From Micrococcaceae bacterium Sec5.1 (GTDB lineage: Bacteria; Actinomycetota; Actinomycetes; Actinomycetales; Micrococcaceae), in assembly GCA_039636795.1 (NCBI GenBank), contig CP143430.1, forward strand, positions 4,340,001 to 4,404,000: a stretch of 64,000 bases of DNA. Reading direction: 5' to 3'. Numbering within the stretch: the stretch's first letter is position 1; the number at the start of each line of letters is the position of its first letter. This document shows, one piece after another, positions 1-8,233 of this stretch. The position numbers were made by a program, and so were the translations under genes. The notes below the pieces were generated by a model, which had not been told where the DNA came from, ran no database searches, and worked only from the letters and a program-made list of their open reading frames with translations.

Positions 1-285
1 GGCCACGTACTCGGCGCCTCCGACTTCCTTCTCGTGGGAGCGTTCCTCGTCTTTTCCCGCCGCCGCAGGATAGGTGCTGTTATTGCGGGCTTCAGTGCCG
101 CCGTCGCAGGGATCGCCACCCAAGCGATCAGCAGGCTCTACCTCGGCTACCACTGGCTCACGGATGTCCTCGCCTCTGTCTCGCTGTCACTCATAGTGCT
201 GGCCGCAGTGATTGCCTTGGACACCTGGCGCACCACCAAGGCACTGCCCGGGCCTGAAGAGATGGCTGCCAAAAAGCGCGGCTGA
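1..285 (+). CDS. PAP2-family phosphatase, C-terminal part
   Basis: The frame is open from base 1, so the gene begins outside the window and 94 residues are visible. The first two residues (GH) fit the end of the PSGH motif of type 2 phosphatidic acid phosphatases. Residues of the form SRLYLGYHWLTDV fit the third PAP2 motif SRxxxxxHxxxD, with catalytic His and Asp. Two hydrophobic stretches before and after it fit the last membrane helices. Such enzymes dephosphorylate lipid phosphates or undecaprenyl pyrophosphate at the membrane; the substrate here is unknown. The C-terminus is short and charged. Confidence 0.85.
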   Translation, partial: GHVLGASDFLLVGAFLVFSRRRRIGAVIAGFSAAVAGIATQAISRLYLGYHWLTDVLASVSLSLIVLAAVIALDTWRTTKALPGPEEMAAKKRG

Positions 286-336
286 CGGCACGAATCGCAT
301 CTCGGAGGGTCAACTTCAGAACACGTTCTGAGTTAG

Positions 337-840
337 TTTGCAGCAGCCGCAGACCACCCCGTCCGGATCACCCGCCGTGACGGCGAGTCCCTCGTTCTGA
401 TGTCCGAGAGTGCAGATGCAGCACGCACTTCGCTGCTTGAACTGGCAGCCCAACTGGTTGCAGTCTCAACAAGCACGGAGGGAACGCTTGGCGCCCGCAT
501 GAGCGATCGCTTCCCGTGGATGCTTGCCCTGAGTCCAGCTGACCGCGAGGTTTGCGCCGATGATGTCCTGGCTGCAGCCAGAGCGTCCTTCGCTACCAAT
601 CAGCCTCACCTGGCCATTGCAGAATTGACCTCATGGCGTGAGACTGCCACGGCGATCGCAGCCGGCCTCGGCAAGGAACCTTTGGAGTGGCTCGACGACT
701 CGGAAGCCGCGAGCGTCCTTAGCACATGGCGAGGAGGGAAAAGACCGAAAAAGTTCAACTACCCTCTTCGCGGCGAACTGGGTCTTGTGCAGCGTGGTGG
801 GGCTACCCACGAACGGTGGCAGCACAAGCCCAAGAGTTGA
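337..840 (+). pseudogene. Degraded Phd/YefM-like antitoxin frame
   Basis: The frame is open from 337 and the first ATG is at 400. Residues before that ATG (AAAADHPVRITRRDGESLVLMS) read like the core of Phd/YefM antitoxins, but an in-frame TAG at 334-336 cuts off the expected N-terminal DNA-binding part. Downstream, an acidic helical region ending in EWLDD resembles actinobacterial members of the family. The last 40 residues are basic and unlike an antitoxin tail; they may be run-on into a decayed toxin frame. No Shine-Dalgarno sequence precedes 400 or the GTG at 361. Probably a remnant; a short expressed protein from 400 (146 aa) is the alternative. Confidence 0.4.
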
Positions 841-903
841 GTGATATCCACCGGACACTTTCCGCGCCCTCGGCAAGATAGGACCCACCGTCGCCGCGCG
901 GTG

Positions 904-1683
904 TTATGAACTGGGCTTCATGCGCATCCTGCGCAGGGCGGCTACCGCGAACACCCCGGCGAGCGGCAGGGCGACGACGACGGCGCTCAGCCACGCGCCT
1001 GTGCCCTGCCAGCCTTGGACGGCGGCGTTGAGGGCTTGGACGCCGGTCGCCGCGGCGGCGAGCAGGAAGGCCGCGGCCGCGAGCGCCGGCGCGAGGCCTG
1101 CCGGGAGTACGGCTTCGCGGGGCAGGAGTCGCCATACGAGGAGGAGGACAAGGCCCAGCACCCCGAGGACTACGCGGTATTCGACGACCTCGCCCCAGTG
1201 GTGCTCGGCGGCGGCCTGGGCGCAGTCGAGCCCGGGGTAAGGGGCCTGCAGGACCGCGCATCTGGCGGCCGTGTAGGCGACACCGGGCAGGTCGCCGGCT
1301 ACGAAGCCCGCACCCCAGATCCGGCCGAACAGCTCCGATATGGCGCCGCTTACCCCGACGGCGATTGCGCCAACGGCCGCGAGGCCAACCACGGGCCGCA
1401 GGAACGCGCGCAAAGGCAGCCGGGCGACGTCGTGAAGTGACGGGCGCAGGACTGGCGTCACAGTGCTGACCGGGCCGAAGCGGTGGACAGCTTCGCGCTC
1501 GGCGTCCTCCGGGCTCATGCCCTGCCCGCGGAGCCGGGCGGCGCATTCGCGCAAATGCGCCTCGGTCTCGGCGAGGAGCCGGCGCCCAGCGGCGGGATCA
1601 CCGTCCCGCGCTGCGATGAAGAGCTCGTCGAGGTAAGCGTCGATGGCCCCGCCTTCAGTCCCGGCGCCGTTCTCCGCGCTCAC
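904..1683 (-). CDS. PadR-coupled membrane protein (HAAS/DUF1700-like)
   Basis: A 259-residue protein starting at GTG 1683, whose first four bases overlap the padR stop (GTGA). This start is preferred over a longer upstream one because coupling of this kind is usual for PadR-membrane protein pairs. The N-terminal 70 residues are soluble and helical, with pattern YLDELxxAAxxGD and LRxxGMSPEDAEREAVxRFG, typical of the permease-prefix / HAAS signalling module. Four or five hydrophobic helices follow. Such proteins often tune membrane or sporulation functions together with PadR; the actual role is unknown. The gene converges on the antitoxin remnant. Confidence 0.7.
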   Translation of the reverse strand: MSAENGAGTEGGAIDAYLDELFIAARDGDPAAGRRLLAETEAHLRECAARLRGQGMSPEDAEREAVHRFGPVSTVTPVLRPSLHDVARLPLRAFLRPVVGLAAVGAIAVGVSGAISELFGRIWGAGFVAGDLPGVAYTAARCAVLQAPYPGLDCAQAAAEHHWGEVVEYRVVLGVLGLVLLLVWRLLPREAVLPAGLAPALAAAAFLLAAAATGVQALNAAVQGWQGTGAWLSAVVVALPLAGVFAVAALRRMRMKPSS

Positions 1684-2003
1684 GACGCCGCTCCAAGAAC
1701 ACCGCGGACCGCCGCGGAGAAGCCTTTCCATTCCTCCACCCTGCGGGCCAGCTCGGCGTGCCCGGCCTCGGTGAGCGCATAGACGCGCCGGCGACCGCCG
1801 GGGTCATCCGCCCAGCGGCTCGCGACGCACCTCGCCGCCTCGAGCTTGTGCAGCGCGGGATAGACCGAGCCCTCCTGGAGCTCGATCCGCGCGCCGCTGC
1901 GCTCGTGAATGCGTGCGATCAGCGCGTAGCCGTGTGCCTCGCCCGCACCGAGCGAGCTGAGCAGAAGAAGGTCAAGCTGTCCGTTCACTGAACTACGTCC
2001 CAT
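1680..2003 (-). CDS. PadR family transcriptional regulator
   Basis: A 107-residue winged-helix repressor of PadR subfamily 2 size. The N-terminal wHTH shows LDLLLLSSLGAGEAHGYALI, then ELQEGSVYPALHKLEA (recognition helix) and a wing with DDPGGRRRVYALTEAG, all standard for the family. The annotated ATG lies inside a perfect palindrome; a GTG at 1988 would give a 102-residue protein starting just before the HTH and is a real alternative, unless the mRNA is leaderless. It is the first gene of a two-gene operon with the membrane protein, which it overlaps by 4 bases. It probably represses its own operon. Confidence 0.85.
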   Translation of the reverse strand: MGRSSVNGQLDLLLLSSLGAGEAHGYALIARIHERSGARIELQEGSVYPALHKLEAARCVASRWADDPGGRRRVYALTEAGHAELARRVEEWKGFSAAVRGVLGAAS

Positions 2004-2027
2004 ACCTAGGGAGTCTAGGTATGGGAC
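1997..2027. promoter_or_regulatory. Perfect 13-bp inverted repeat, PadR operator candidate
   Basis: Arms GTCCCATACCTAG (1997-2009) and CTAGGTATGGGAC (2015-2027) are exact reverse complements around a 5-base centre. The palindrome covers the predicted padR start codon. PadR proteins commonly bind ATAC/GTAT-type palindromes in their own promoter, so autoregulation is the likely use. Confidence 0.65.
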
Positions 2028-2177
2028 GCGGTGCTGACAAGAGCATCCGCATTCCTGTCGAAGTCAGCATTGCGTTCTATCAGTTTTAGGTGTTTCAAAA
2101 TTTTCCAAGATTCTCGTTACAGTTTGTTGGCTGCCGGACATTAACAGGGCATGAGCTTGCAAACGATGGGGGAACGC

Positions 2178-2675
2178 GTGGATCTGGAGAGGGAACAACG
2201 GTTCCTGGCCGCTCACACGGCCGCCCACGACCGTATCTACCGCTATTTCCGACGCCGGACGGACGGCGCCGCCACTGCGGAAGATCTGTGCGCCGAGGTT
2301 TTCAGGATTGTCTGGGAGAAGTCAGGACACGGCGATGACCTCTCGGCGGTCGTTCTTTTCGGGGTAGCCAAGAACGTCCTCCGAAACCATGACAGGTCCG
2401 TTTCCCGCTCTGCTGGACTCATTGGAGCTTTGCGGTTGGAGCGCACTGATGGAACACCTGCTGAGGGATCCGCCGTCCTGGATGCAATCGAGCTGCTTGC
2501 CCCGAAGGAGCGGGAGGTCTTACTGCTGACGTACTGGGACGGACTGACCGCCGTCGAAGTGTCCCAGCTCCTCAATATCTCGGCAACTGCCGTGCGGATG
2601 CGCCTGCACCGGGCTCGGAAAGAACTGGGCCGGATACTTCAAATGGAAACAGTGTCAGAAGGAGCACCGGAATGA
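2178..2675 (+). CDS. ECF sigma-70 family RNA polymerase sigma factor
   Basis: About 165 residues. The GTG at 2178 is chosen because GGGGGA lies just upstream; ATG codons at 2151 and 2166 lack a clear ribosome site. Region 2 (YRYFRRRTDGAATAEDLCAEVF) and region 4 (LAPKEREVLLLTYWDGLTAVEVSQLL with ISATAVRMRLHRARKEL) are both visible, which defines an ECF sigma. It ends with ATGA overlapping the next gene, a membrane LysM protein. That arrangement is typical of sigma/anti-sigma pairs although no zinc-binding anti-sigma motif is present. Promoter specificity is unknown. Confidence 0.9.
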   Translation: MDLEREQRFLAAHTAAHDRIYRYFRRRTDGAATAEDLCAEVFRIVWEKSGHGDDLSAVVLFGVAKNVLRNHDRSVSRSAGLIGALRLERTDGTPAEGSAVLDAIELLAPKEREVLLLTYWDGLTAVEVSQLLNISATAVRMRLHRARKELGRILQMETVSEGAPE

Positions 2676-3877
2676 GTCACGACCACTCTGCTTTCGACCT
2701 ACTCTCGGCCGCCGATCCTGCACTCACAATCACCGACGAGGAACTGAGCCGCAGCCGTCAACGATCCCTGTCGTTCGTCAATTCAGAGGCCACTCATATC
2801 GCGATCGGCGGATCCATCCATGACTTCCACCGGATGCCTGCCAAACGTCACTGGGGGCGCTTCGCAGTCGCCGGGCTTGCCGCAGCAGCAGTCGCAGTGA
2901 GTGTACTGGTCGGTTCGACCCTGGCGTCGCGTCCGGACAACACCGCTGCGGTCCCGACCGCGGAAGCGGTCACCCCGACGGCGACACCGACCGGTTCTGG
3001 AAAATCCTCCCTGTCGGGACCCACTATTACCGATTCCTTCGGCAACGTCGATTACTACACCACAGTCCCCGGTGACACGACAGCGGCAGTGGCTGCATAC
3101 TTCCACATCACCGAGAAGAAACTCGCTGAATTCAATGGGATTCAGCCAGGCAGCGAACTGGCACCCAACACCACGCTTCGACTAATCCCCGCTCCAGGTC
3201 CCATGAACGGGGCTAAAGGGACGGCTACCGTGGATGCGAACGGAATACCCACTAGTTACACAATCGAGCCCGGTGACACCCTCGACGGCATCACTTACCG
3301 GTTTGGAATCACAGAAGAACAGCTGGCCGAGGCGAACAAGGTCCCGTTCGTGTACGAGAAAGGCAATGTCTATTTTGTCCGCGCAGGGAACCACATCCAG
3401 CTCCAGAAAAACCCTGTGGATAGCAGATCCGGCCGAGGAACGAGCATCAACAATTCCTTCGGCCAAACCATTTACTACACCAGCGTCGACGGTGACTCTT
3501 TCGACAGCCTCGGCTACAAATTCCGGTGCACCACCGACCAGTTGCTCCGGTGGAACACAACCCTTACGACAGACCGGCCCATCCCCGGAGGGACCAGGGT
3601 AAGACTCATGCCCGGCGAAGCCATTATCGAGGGCGCCCATGGCACATTCACCACCGACGCCGAAGGCGTCCCCCTGACCTACACCACCGCTCCAGGGGAT
3701 ACTGAGCGGCAGATCGCTTTCCGCTTCGGCGTGCCTGAAATCGCGGATCTGGAATCGGCGAACCGCCCGCTCACCGGCACCGACCGTGTCTGGTACGCCT
3801 TCTCAGACCTGCCCTCCGGAGAGTTGGCCCCAGGCCAGACAATCAGCCTCAACCTGACCAAGCCCATCCACAAATGA
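2672..3877 (+). CDS. Membrane-anchored four-LysM protein, likely anti-sigma partner
   Basis: A 401-residue protein overlapping the sigma gene by 4 bases. Residues 1-60 are cytoplasmic and include DPALTITDEELSRSRQRSL, a pattern seen at the start of many actinobacterial ECF-linked anti-sigma-like proteins. One membrane helix covers residues 61-84, followed by a Thr/Pro/Ala linker to about 115. The exterior has four LysM-like repeats at about 119-174, 184-246, 258-313 and 324-396, each with a (Y)YTxxxGD core. Repeats 1 and 3 resemble each other, as do 2 and 4, indicating duplication of a two-repeat unit. LysM binds peptidoglycan, so wall sensing controlling the sigma factor is inferred, not shown. 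Confidence 0.75.
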   Translation: MSHDHSAFDLLSAADPALTITDEELSRSRQRSLSFVNSEATHIAIGGSIHDFHRMPAKRHWGRFAVAGLAAAAVAVSVLVGSTLASRPDNTAAVPTAEAVTPTATPTGSGKSSLSGPTITDSFGNVDYYTTVPGDTTAAVAAYFHITEKKLAEFNGIQPGSELAPNTTLRLIPAPGPMNGAKGTATVDANGIPTSYTIEPGDTLDGITYRFGITEEQLAEANKVPFVYEKGNVYFVRAGNHIQLQKNPVDSRSGRGTSINNSFGQTIYYTSVDGDSFDSLGYKFRCTTDQLLRWNTTLTTDRPIPGGTRVRLMPGEAIIEGAHGTFTTDAEGVPLTYTTAPGDTERQIAFRFGVPEIADLESANRPLTGTDRVWYAFSDLPSGELAPGQTISLNLTKPIHK

Positions 3878-3886
3878 CCCCGCAAG

Positions 3887-4930
3887 CTAAGCCGGCGAAG
3901 CCTTCTCATGAGCAGAAGGGGGGCAAGTTGAGCGTCGAACAACCAGGTTTGCCGGGCAGACGATTTGCTGGTCGGTTGACTCGCCTTTGATCAGGCTTAG
4001 CGAGAGACGGCCGGCGAGTACGCCTTGCTCAAACGGTGTTTGATGGACGGTTGTGAGGTCCATCGTTTCTGCCATCGGGTGGTCGTCGATCCCAATGATT
4101 GACATATCCTGGGGGACGCGAAGGCCAGATCGCCGCAGGCTTTGGAGAGCGCCGTAGGCAACCTCGTCAGAAAAGGCAAATACTGCGGTGGGCAGGCGAG
4201 ACAGGGTCAGAATTTTGTCCATGCCCAGGGAGCCGCCATCAAGGCCCCATGGAACGGAAACCACGAGTTCCTCATGAGCGTCAATACCTGCCGCGGCGAG
4301 TGCACTCCGGTATCCTCGCTCGCGGCCGACGTCGGCGGAGTATTGTTTGCCTTCCGGGTCAACACTGCTGATCATCGCGATCCGCCGATGTCCCAGCCCC
4401 AGCAGATGATTGACGGCGTGTCGCGCCGCCAACTCCTCATCGATCCCGACCGAAGGACGCCCAGGCGTAATGCTTCCCGCCACAATGGCGTGAACCCCCA
4501 TGGCGTCAAGACGCTCCCACTCCTCCTCTGTGATGGGGAAAGCAATATTGATGATGGCATCTACTTTTCGACGCGCGGGGAGTTCCTCGAAAAACCGACG
4601 CCTGTCTTCGGAGCTATCGAGAGGGTAGAGGAGCACATCGATACCGGCGGCCGTTAGTTCTGCAGCTACGCCGGCGATGACAGCCGAATAGAACCACTCG
4701 TTGATCATGGGAGTGATAAGCCCAACGCGTCCGGTTCGCCCGCCGGCGAGTTTCGAGGCTTCGGGTGAGACGACGTAGCCAAGTTGTTCGGACAATTGCT
4801 GGATCTTGAGGCGGGTGCGTTCGGACACGCCTTTGCCCCCTGCCAGGGCGCGCGAGACCGCGCTTACCGAAACGCCCGCCTCCCGGGCTACGTCCACCAT
4901 GTTCACTGAATGTCGATCCCCATTGGCCAT
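3887..4930 (-). CDS. LacI family repressor of the alpha-glucoside operon
   Basis: A 347-residue LacI/GalR protein. The HTH is NMVDVAREAGVSVSAVSRAL with hinge helix SPEASKLAGG, followed by a periplasmic-binding-protein-like effector domain beginning TGRVGLITPMINEWFYS. It is divergent from the GH13/ABC transporter operon and two LacI-type palindromes lie between them, so it very probably controls that operon and itself in response to an alpha-glucoside such as maltose or trehalose. It converges on the LysM gene with a 9-base gap. Confidence 0.9.
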   Translation of the reverse strand: MANGDRHSVNMVDVAREAGVSVSAVSRALAGGKGVSERTRLKIQQLSEQLGYVVSPEASKLAGGRTGRVGLITPMINEWFYSAVIAGVAAELTAAGIDVLLYPLDSSEDRRRFFEELPARRKVDAIINIAFPITEEEWERLDAMGVHAIVAGSITPGRPSVGIDEELAARHAVNHLLGLGHRRIAMISSVDPEGKQYSADVGRERGYRSALAAAGIDAHEELVVSVPWGLDGGSLGMDKILTLSRLPTAVFAFSDEVAYGALQSLRRSGLRVPQDMSIIGIDDHPMAETMDLTTVHQTPFEQGVLAGRLSLSLIKGESTDQQIVCPANLVVRRSTCPPSAHEKASPA

Positions 4931-4951
4931 TCTTCAATAGTACTGGATTGA

Positions 4952-4967
4952 ACGCATACGTTTGCGT
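4952..4967. promoter_or_regulatory. LacI operator 1
   Basis: ACGCATACGTTTGCGT is a 16-bp palindrome with one mismatched pair and a central CG, the standard LacI-family half-site arrangement. It sits 22 bases upstream of the repressor start and so is placed for autoregulation. Confidence 0.75.
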
Positions 4968-5040
4968 AAATTTTGCTCAAAAACGAAGCGTGTTCGCTTG
5001 AACGCGAAGGCCAGCAACTTCTGGTCCCAGAAATCAACGC

Positions 5041-5069
5041 TTGACCATGCCGATCTCAGCACCTATCTT
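5041..5069 (+). promoter_or_regulatory. Sigma-70-type promoter of the alpha-glucosidase operon
   Basis: TTGACC (5041-5046) and TATCTT (5064-5069) are separated by exactly 17 bases. The second LacI operator starts three bases after the -10 box, over the expected transcription start, which is a classic repression geometry. Confidence 0.75.
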
Positions 5070-5071
5070 TA

Positions 5072-5087
5072 ACTCAAACGTTTGCGT
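5072..5087. promoter_or_regulatory. LacI operator 2
   Basis: ACTCAAACGTTTGCGT matches the same palindrome as the site at 4952-4967 with one mismatched pair. The two centres are 120 bases apart. It overlaps the predicted transcription start of the downstream operon. Confidence 0.8.
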
Positions 5088-5161
5088 AAGAGACTCAAGT
5101 CACAGCTGACGAGTCGCGTCGACGAACCGCTTCGACCAATCCCGCCCGTCGAAAACCGGCA

Positions 5162-6880
5162 ATGATGCCCGGAAAGCAGAACAGGAAGCCCCCTCTCTTG
5201 AGCACCAAAACCCCAACCATGCATGCCGACGTCGAGGAAGTGTCGGGTGCAGACTGGTGGCGGCAAGCCGCCGTGTACCAGATCTATCCGCGGAGCTTCT
5301 CTGATTCCAACGGTGACGGCCTGGGCGACGTCAAAGGCATTACGGCCAAGGTCCCGTATTTGAAGTCACTCGGGATTGACGCCGTTTGGTTGAGCCCCTT
5401 CTACCCGTCGGCTCTCGCAGACGGCGGCTACGACGTGGACGATTACCGCGACGTGGACCCCAGGCTGGGCAGCCTGGCGGACTTCGATGAGATGACCGTT
5501 GCGCTCCACGACGCGGGCATCAAGCTGATCGTGGACATCGTTCCCAACCACTCCTCTGACCGGCATGAGTGGTTCAAGGAAGCCCTCGCCGGATCCAGGG
5601 GCTCCGCCGCCCGGAACCGCTACATCTTCCGTGAAGGCAAGGGCGCGGAGGGCGAGTTGCCGCCGTCGGACTGGGAATCCCTTTTCGGCGGCCCGGCCTG
5701 GGAGCGCATTACCGAACCGGATGGCACTGCCGGGCAGTGGTACATGCATCTGTTCGCCAAGGAGCAGCCGGACTTCAACTGGGACAACCCGGAGGTGCGC
5801 GAGGACTTCCTCAAGACCTTGCGTTTCTGGGCCGATCGCGGCGTTGACGGTTTCCGCATCGATGTGGCGCATGCCTTGGCCAAGGATCTGACCGAACCGC
5901 TGCCGGCAAAGGCTGAACTGGCGGCCGAGAACGAGACCGTGGACGGTACGCACCCGTTCTGGGACCGGGACGAAGTCCACCAGATCTATGCAGAATGGCG
6001 GGCCCTGTTCAACGAGTACACCCCGCCGCGCACCGCCGTCGCCGAAGCCTGGGTGCATGCTGACCGACGCAGCCGTTATGCCAGCCCCGAGGGTCTGGGA
6101 CAGGCATTCAATTTCGATCTTCTGCAGGCAGCTTTCGACGCCGGACAGTTCAGGGAGATCATCACCCGCAACCTGACCGAATCCGAGATCACCGGCGCGC
6201 CCTCCACCTGGGTGTTTTCCAACCACGACGTCGTCCGGCATGCCACCCGCTATGGGCTGCCCAAGGGTCCCGGGCGCAACGGACCCGCCCAGGCGTGGCT
6301 GATGTCCGGCGGCAACGAACCTGCCCTGGACCGTGAACTGGGCCTGCGACGGGCAAGGGCCGCATCCCTGCTGATGCTTGCCCTGCCAGGATCCGCGTAC
6401 CTGTACCAGGGCGAGGAACTGGGCCTGCATGAAGTCGTCGAAATATCCGACGCCGACCGTCAGGATCCGACTTTCTTCCGCAACCCGGGCGTCGACGTCG
6501 GCCGTGACGGCTGCCGCGTCCCGCTGCCCTGGACCACCGAAGGCATCGCGTTCGGATTCGGTAAAGCCACGGCGCACCTGCCCCAGCCGGAATGGTTCAG
6601 CGCCTACGCCGTGGCAACCCAGCAGGACAACCCCGGATCCACGCTTGCCCTTTACCGTGAGGCCTTGCGGCTCCGGGGCAGCCTTCAGACCGAGGAACAA
6701 CTCAAATGGATCAACCACCGAAATGATGCAGTGCTGCACTTCATCCGACCCAACGGCTGGCAGTCCATAACGAACTTCGGCGTTCAGCCCGTCGCCTTGC
6801 CGGCCGGCACCGTCGTCGTCAGCAGCGGTCCCCTTATGGATCGAAAGCTTCCCGCGGACACCACCGCGTGGATCATCTGA
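5162..6880 (+). CDS. Alpha-glucosidase, GH13 family
   Basis: A 572-residue cytoplasmic glycoside hydrolase. It begins the catalytic barrel with WWRQAAVYQIYPRSF and carries the GH13 signatures: nucleophile D234 in DGFRIDVAHA, acid/base E295 in AVAEAWVH and the third acid D356 in SNHDVV. This set and the length fit oligo-1,6-glucosidase / alpha-glucosidase enzymes. No signal peptide, so it should cut imported disaccharides or oligosaccharides inside the cell. ATG 5162 has only a weak ribosome site; ATG 5219 would remove 19 non-conserved residues. First gene of the LacI-controlled operon with the ABC importer. Confidence 0.88.
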   Translation: MMPGKQNRKPPLLSTKTPTMHADVEEVSGADWWRQAAVYQIYPRSFSDSNGDGLGDVKGITAKVPYLKSLGIDAVWLSPFYPSALADGGYDVDDYRDVDPRLGSLADFDEMTVALHDAGIKLIVDIVPNHSSDRHEWFKEALAGSRGSAARNRYIFREGKGAEGELPPSDWESLFGGPAWERITEPDGTAGQWYMHLFAKEQPDFNWDNPEVREDFLKTLRFWADRGVDGFRIDVAHALAKDLTEPLPAKAELAAENETVDGTHPFWDRDEVHQIYAEWRALFNEYTPPRTAVAEAWVHADRRSRYASPEGLGQAFNFDLLQAAFDAGQFREIITRNLTESEITGAPSTWVFSNHDVVRHATRYGLPKGPGRNGPAQAWLMSGGNEPALDRELGLRRARAASLLMLALPGSAYLYQGEELGLHEVVEISDADRQDPTFFRNPGVDVGRDGCRVPLPWTTEGIAFGFGKATAHLPQPEWFSAYAVATQQDNPGSTLALYREALRLRGSLQTEEQLKWINHRNDAVLHFIRPNGWQSITNFGVQPVALPAGTVVVSSGPLMDRKLPADTTAWII

Positions 6881-6942
6881 ACCCGTTCACACCCCTCGAC
6901 CCACCGGCGTCCCTGCCGGGGTTCACTTACGAAGGAGTAATC

Positions 6943-8226
6943 ATGAAAGCAAAGCTGTCCGCCACGGCGGCACTATTAATGGCAGGCGCCCTGGCGCTCT
7001 CCGCCTGCGGCGGAAACGCCAACGGCGGGACCACAGCTGGTGGCGGCGACGCCGCAAACAGTTTGGACGGCCGCGGGCCTATCACTTACGTCCAGGGCAA
7101 GGACAACAACAACGTCGTCCGCCCCCTGATCGAAAAGTGGAACGCCGCACACCCGAACGAGAAGGTCACGTTCAAGGAGCAGACGGACCAGGCCGACCAG
7201 CAGCACGACGACCTGGTCCAGCACTTCCAGGCCAAAGATGCCGGGTATGACGTCATGACCGTCGACCTCGTCTGGACTGCGGAATTCGCCGCCAAGGGGT
7301 GGCTGCAGCCGCTCAAGGACAAGATGGCGATCGACACCGCCGGAATGCTCCCTTCCACGGTCAACGGGGCTTCCTATAAGGGAACGCTGTACGCAGCACC
7401 GGAATCTTCCGACGGCGGCATCCTGTACTACCGCAAGGACCTGGTCCCCACGCCGCCCAAGACCTGGGACGAAATGATGAGCATGTGCTCCATAGCCAAG
7501 GCCAACAACATCGGCTGCTATGCCGGTCAGTTCAGCAAGTACGAGGGCCTGACCGTCAACGCGTCTGAGGCCATCAACTCCGCGGGCGGTTCTGTGCTGG
7601 ACAAAGATGGCAAGCCCAGCCTGAACACCCCCGAGGCCAAGGCCGGACTTGAGAACCTCGTCAAGGCCTACGCGGATGGCAACATCCCCACGGAAGCCAT
7701 CACCTTCCAGGAGGAACAGGGACGCCAGGCCTTCCAGGACGGCAAGCTCCTCTTCCACCGCAACTGGCCCTACCTCTACAACCTGGCCACCACCGAAGGC
7801 TCCTCCAAGGTCGCGGACAAGCTCGGCATGACGGCACTGCCCGGCAAAGATGGTCCCGGTGCATCCTCGCTTGGTGGCCACAATGTCGGAGTAAGCGTCT
7901 ACTCCAAGAACAAGGCCACCGCAGCTGACTTCCTGAAGTTCATCACCTCGGAGGAATCCCAGAGGTTCTTCGCCACTCAAGGCTCCCTCGCCCCCGTACT
8001 CACCAAGCTGTACGAGGACAAGGAACTTGTGGCAAAACTGCCGTACCTGCCGGTCCTGAAGACTTCCATCGAGAACGCCGTTCCCCGCCCAGTAACCCCC
8101 TTCTACCCTGCCGTGACCAAGGCCATCCAGGAGAACGCCTACGCAGCCATCAAGGGCGAGAAGCCCGTGGACACTGCGCTGTCAGACATGCAGAAGTCCA
8201 TCGAATCCGCCTCTGCGGGATCGTAG
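6943..8226 (+). CDS. Sugar ABC transporter substrate-binding lipoprotein
   Basis: A 427-residue family 1 solute-binding protein. The start at 6943 follows GAAGGAG and yields a lipoprotein signal with lipobox LSAC (C22); an upstream in-frame start at 6868 would overlap the glucosidase and hide the signal. The mature part begins with a Gly/Asn-rich linker, then ITYVQGKDNNNVVRPLIEKW and VDLVWTAEFAAKGWLQPL, a pattern seen in trehalose/maltose-type (ThuE/AglE-like) binding proteins. It should capture an alpha-glucoside outside the membrane and pass it to the two following permeases. Confidence 0.88.
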   Translation: MKAKLSATAALLMAGALALSACGGNANGGTTAGGGDAANSLDGRGPITYVQGKDNNNVVRPLIEKWNAAHPNEKVTFKEQTDQADQQHDDLVQHFQAKDAGYDVMTVDLVWTAEFAAKGWLQPLKDKMAIDTAGMLPSTVNGASYKGTLYAAPESSDGGILYYRKDLVPTPPKTWDEMMSMCSIAKANNIGCYAGQFSKYEGLTVNASEAINSAGGSVLDKDGKPSLNTPEAKAGLENLVKAYADGNIPTEAITFQEEQGRQAFQDGKLLFHRNWPYLYNLATTEGSSKVADKLGMTALPGKDGPGASSLGGHNVGVSVYSKNKATAADFLKFITSEESQRFFATQGSLAPVLTKLYEDKELVAKLPYLPVLKTSIENAVPRPVTPFYPAVTKAIQENAYAAIKGEKPVDTALSDMQKSIESASAGS

Positions 8227-8233
8227 TTCTGCC

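Noticed and set aside
803..1546. 247-codon Arg/Pro-rich frame on the minus strand
   Set aside because: Overlaps the HAAS-like membrane gene in another frame; arginine-rich composition is typical of a false high-GC frame.
5366..6739. 457-codon open frame on the minus strand
   Set aside because: It lies wholly opposite the GH13 gene, has no family motif, and is explained by GC-rich third positions.
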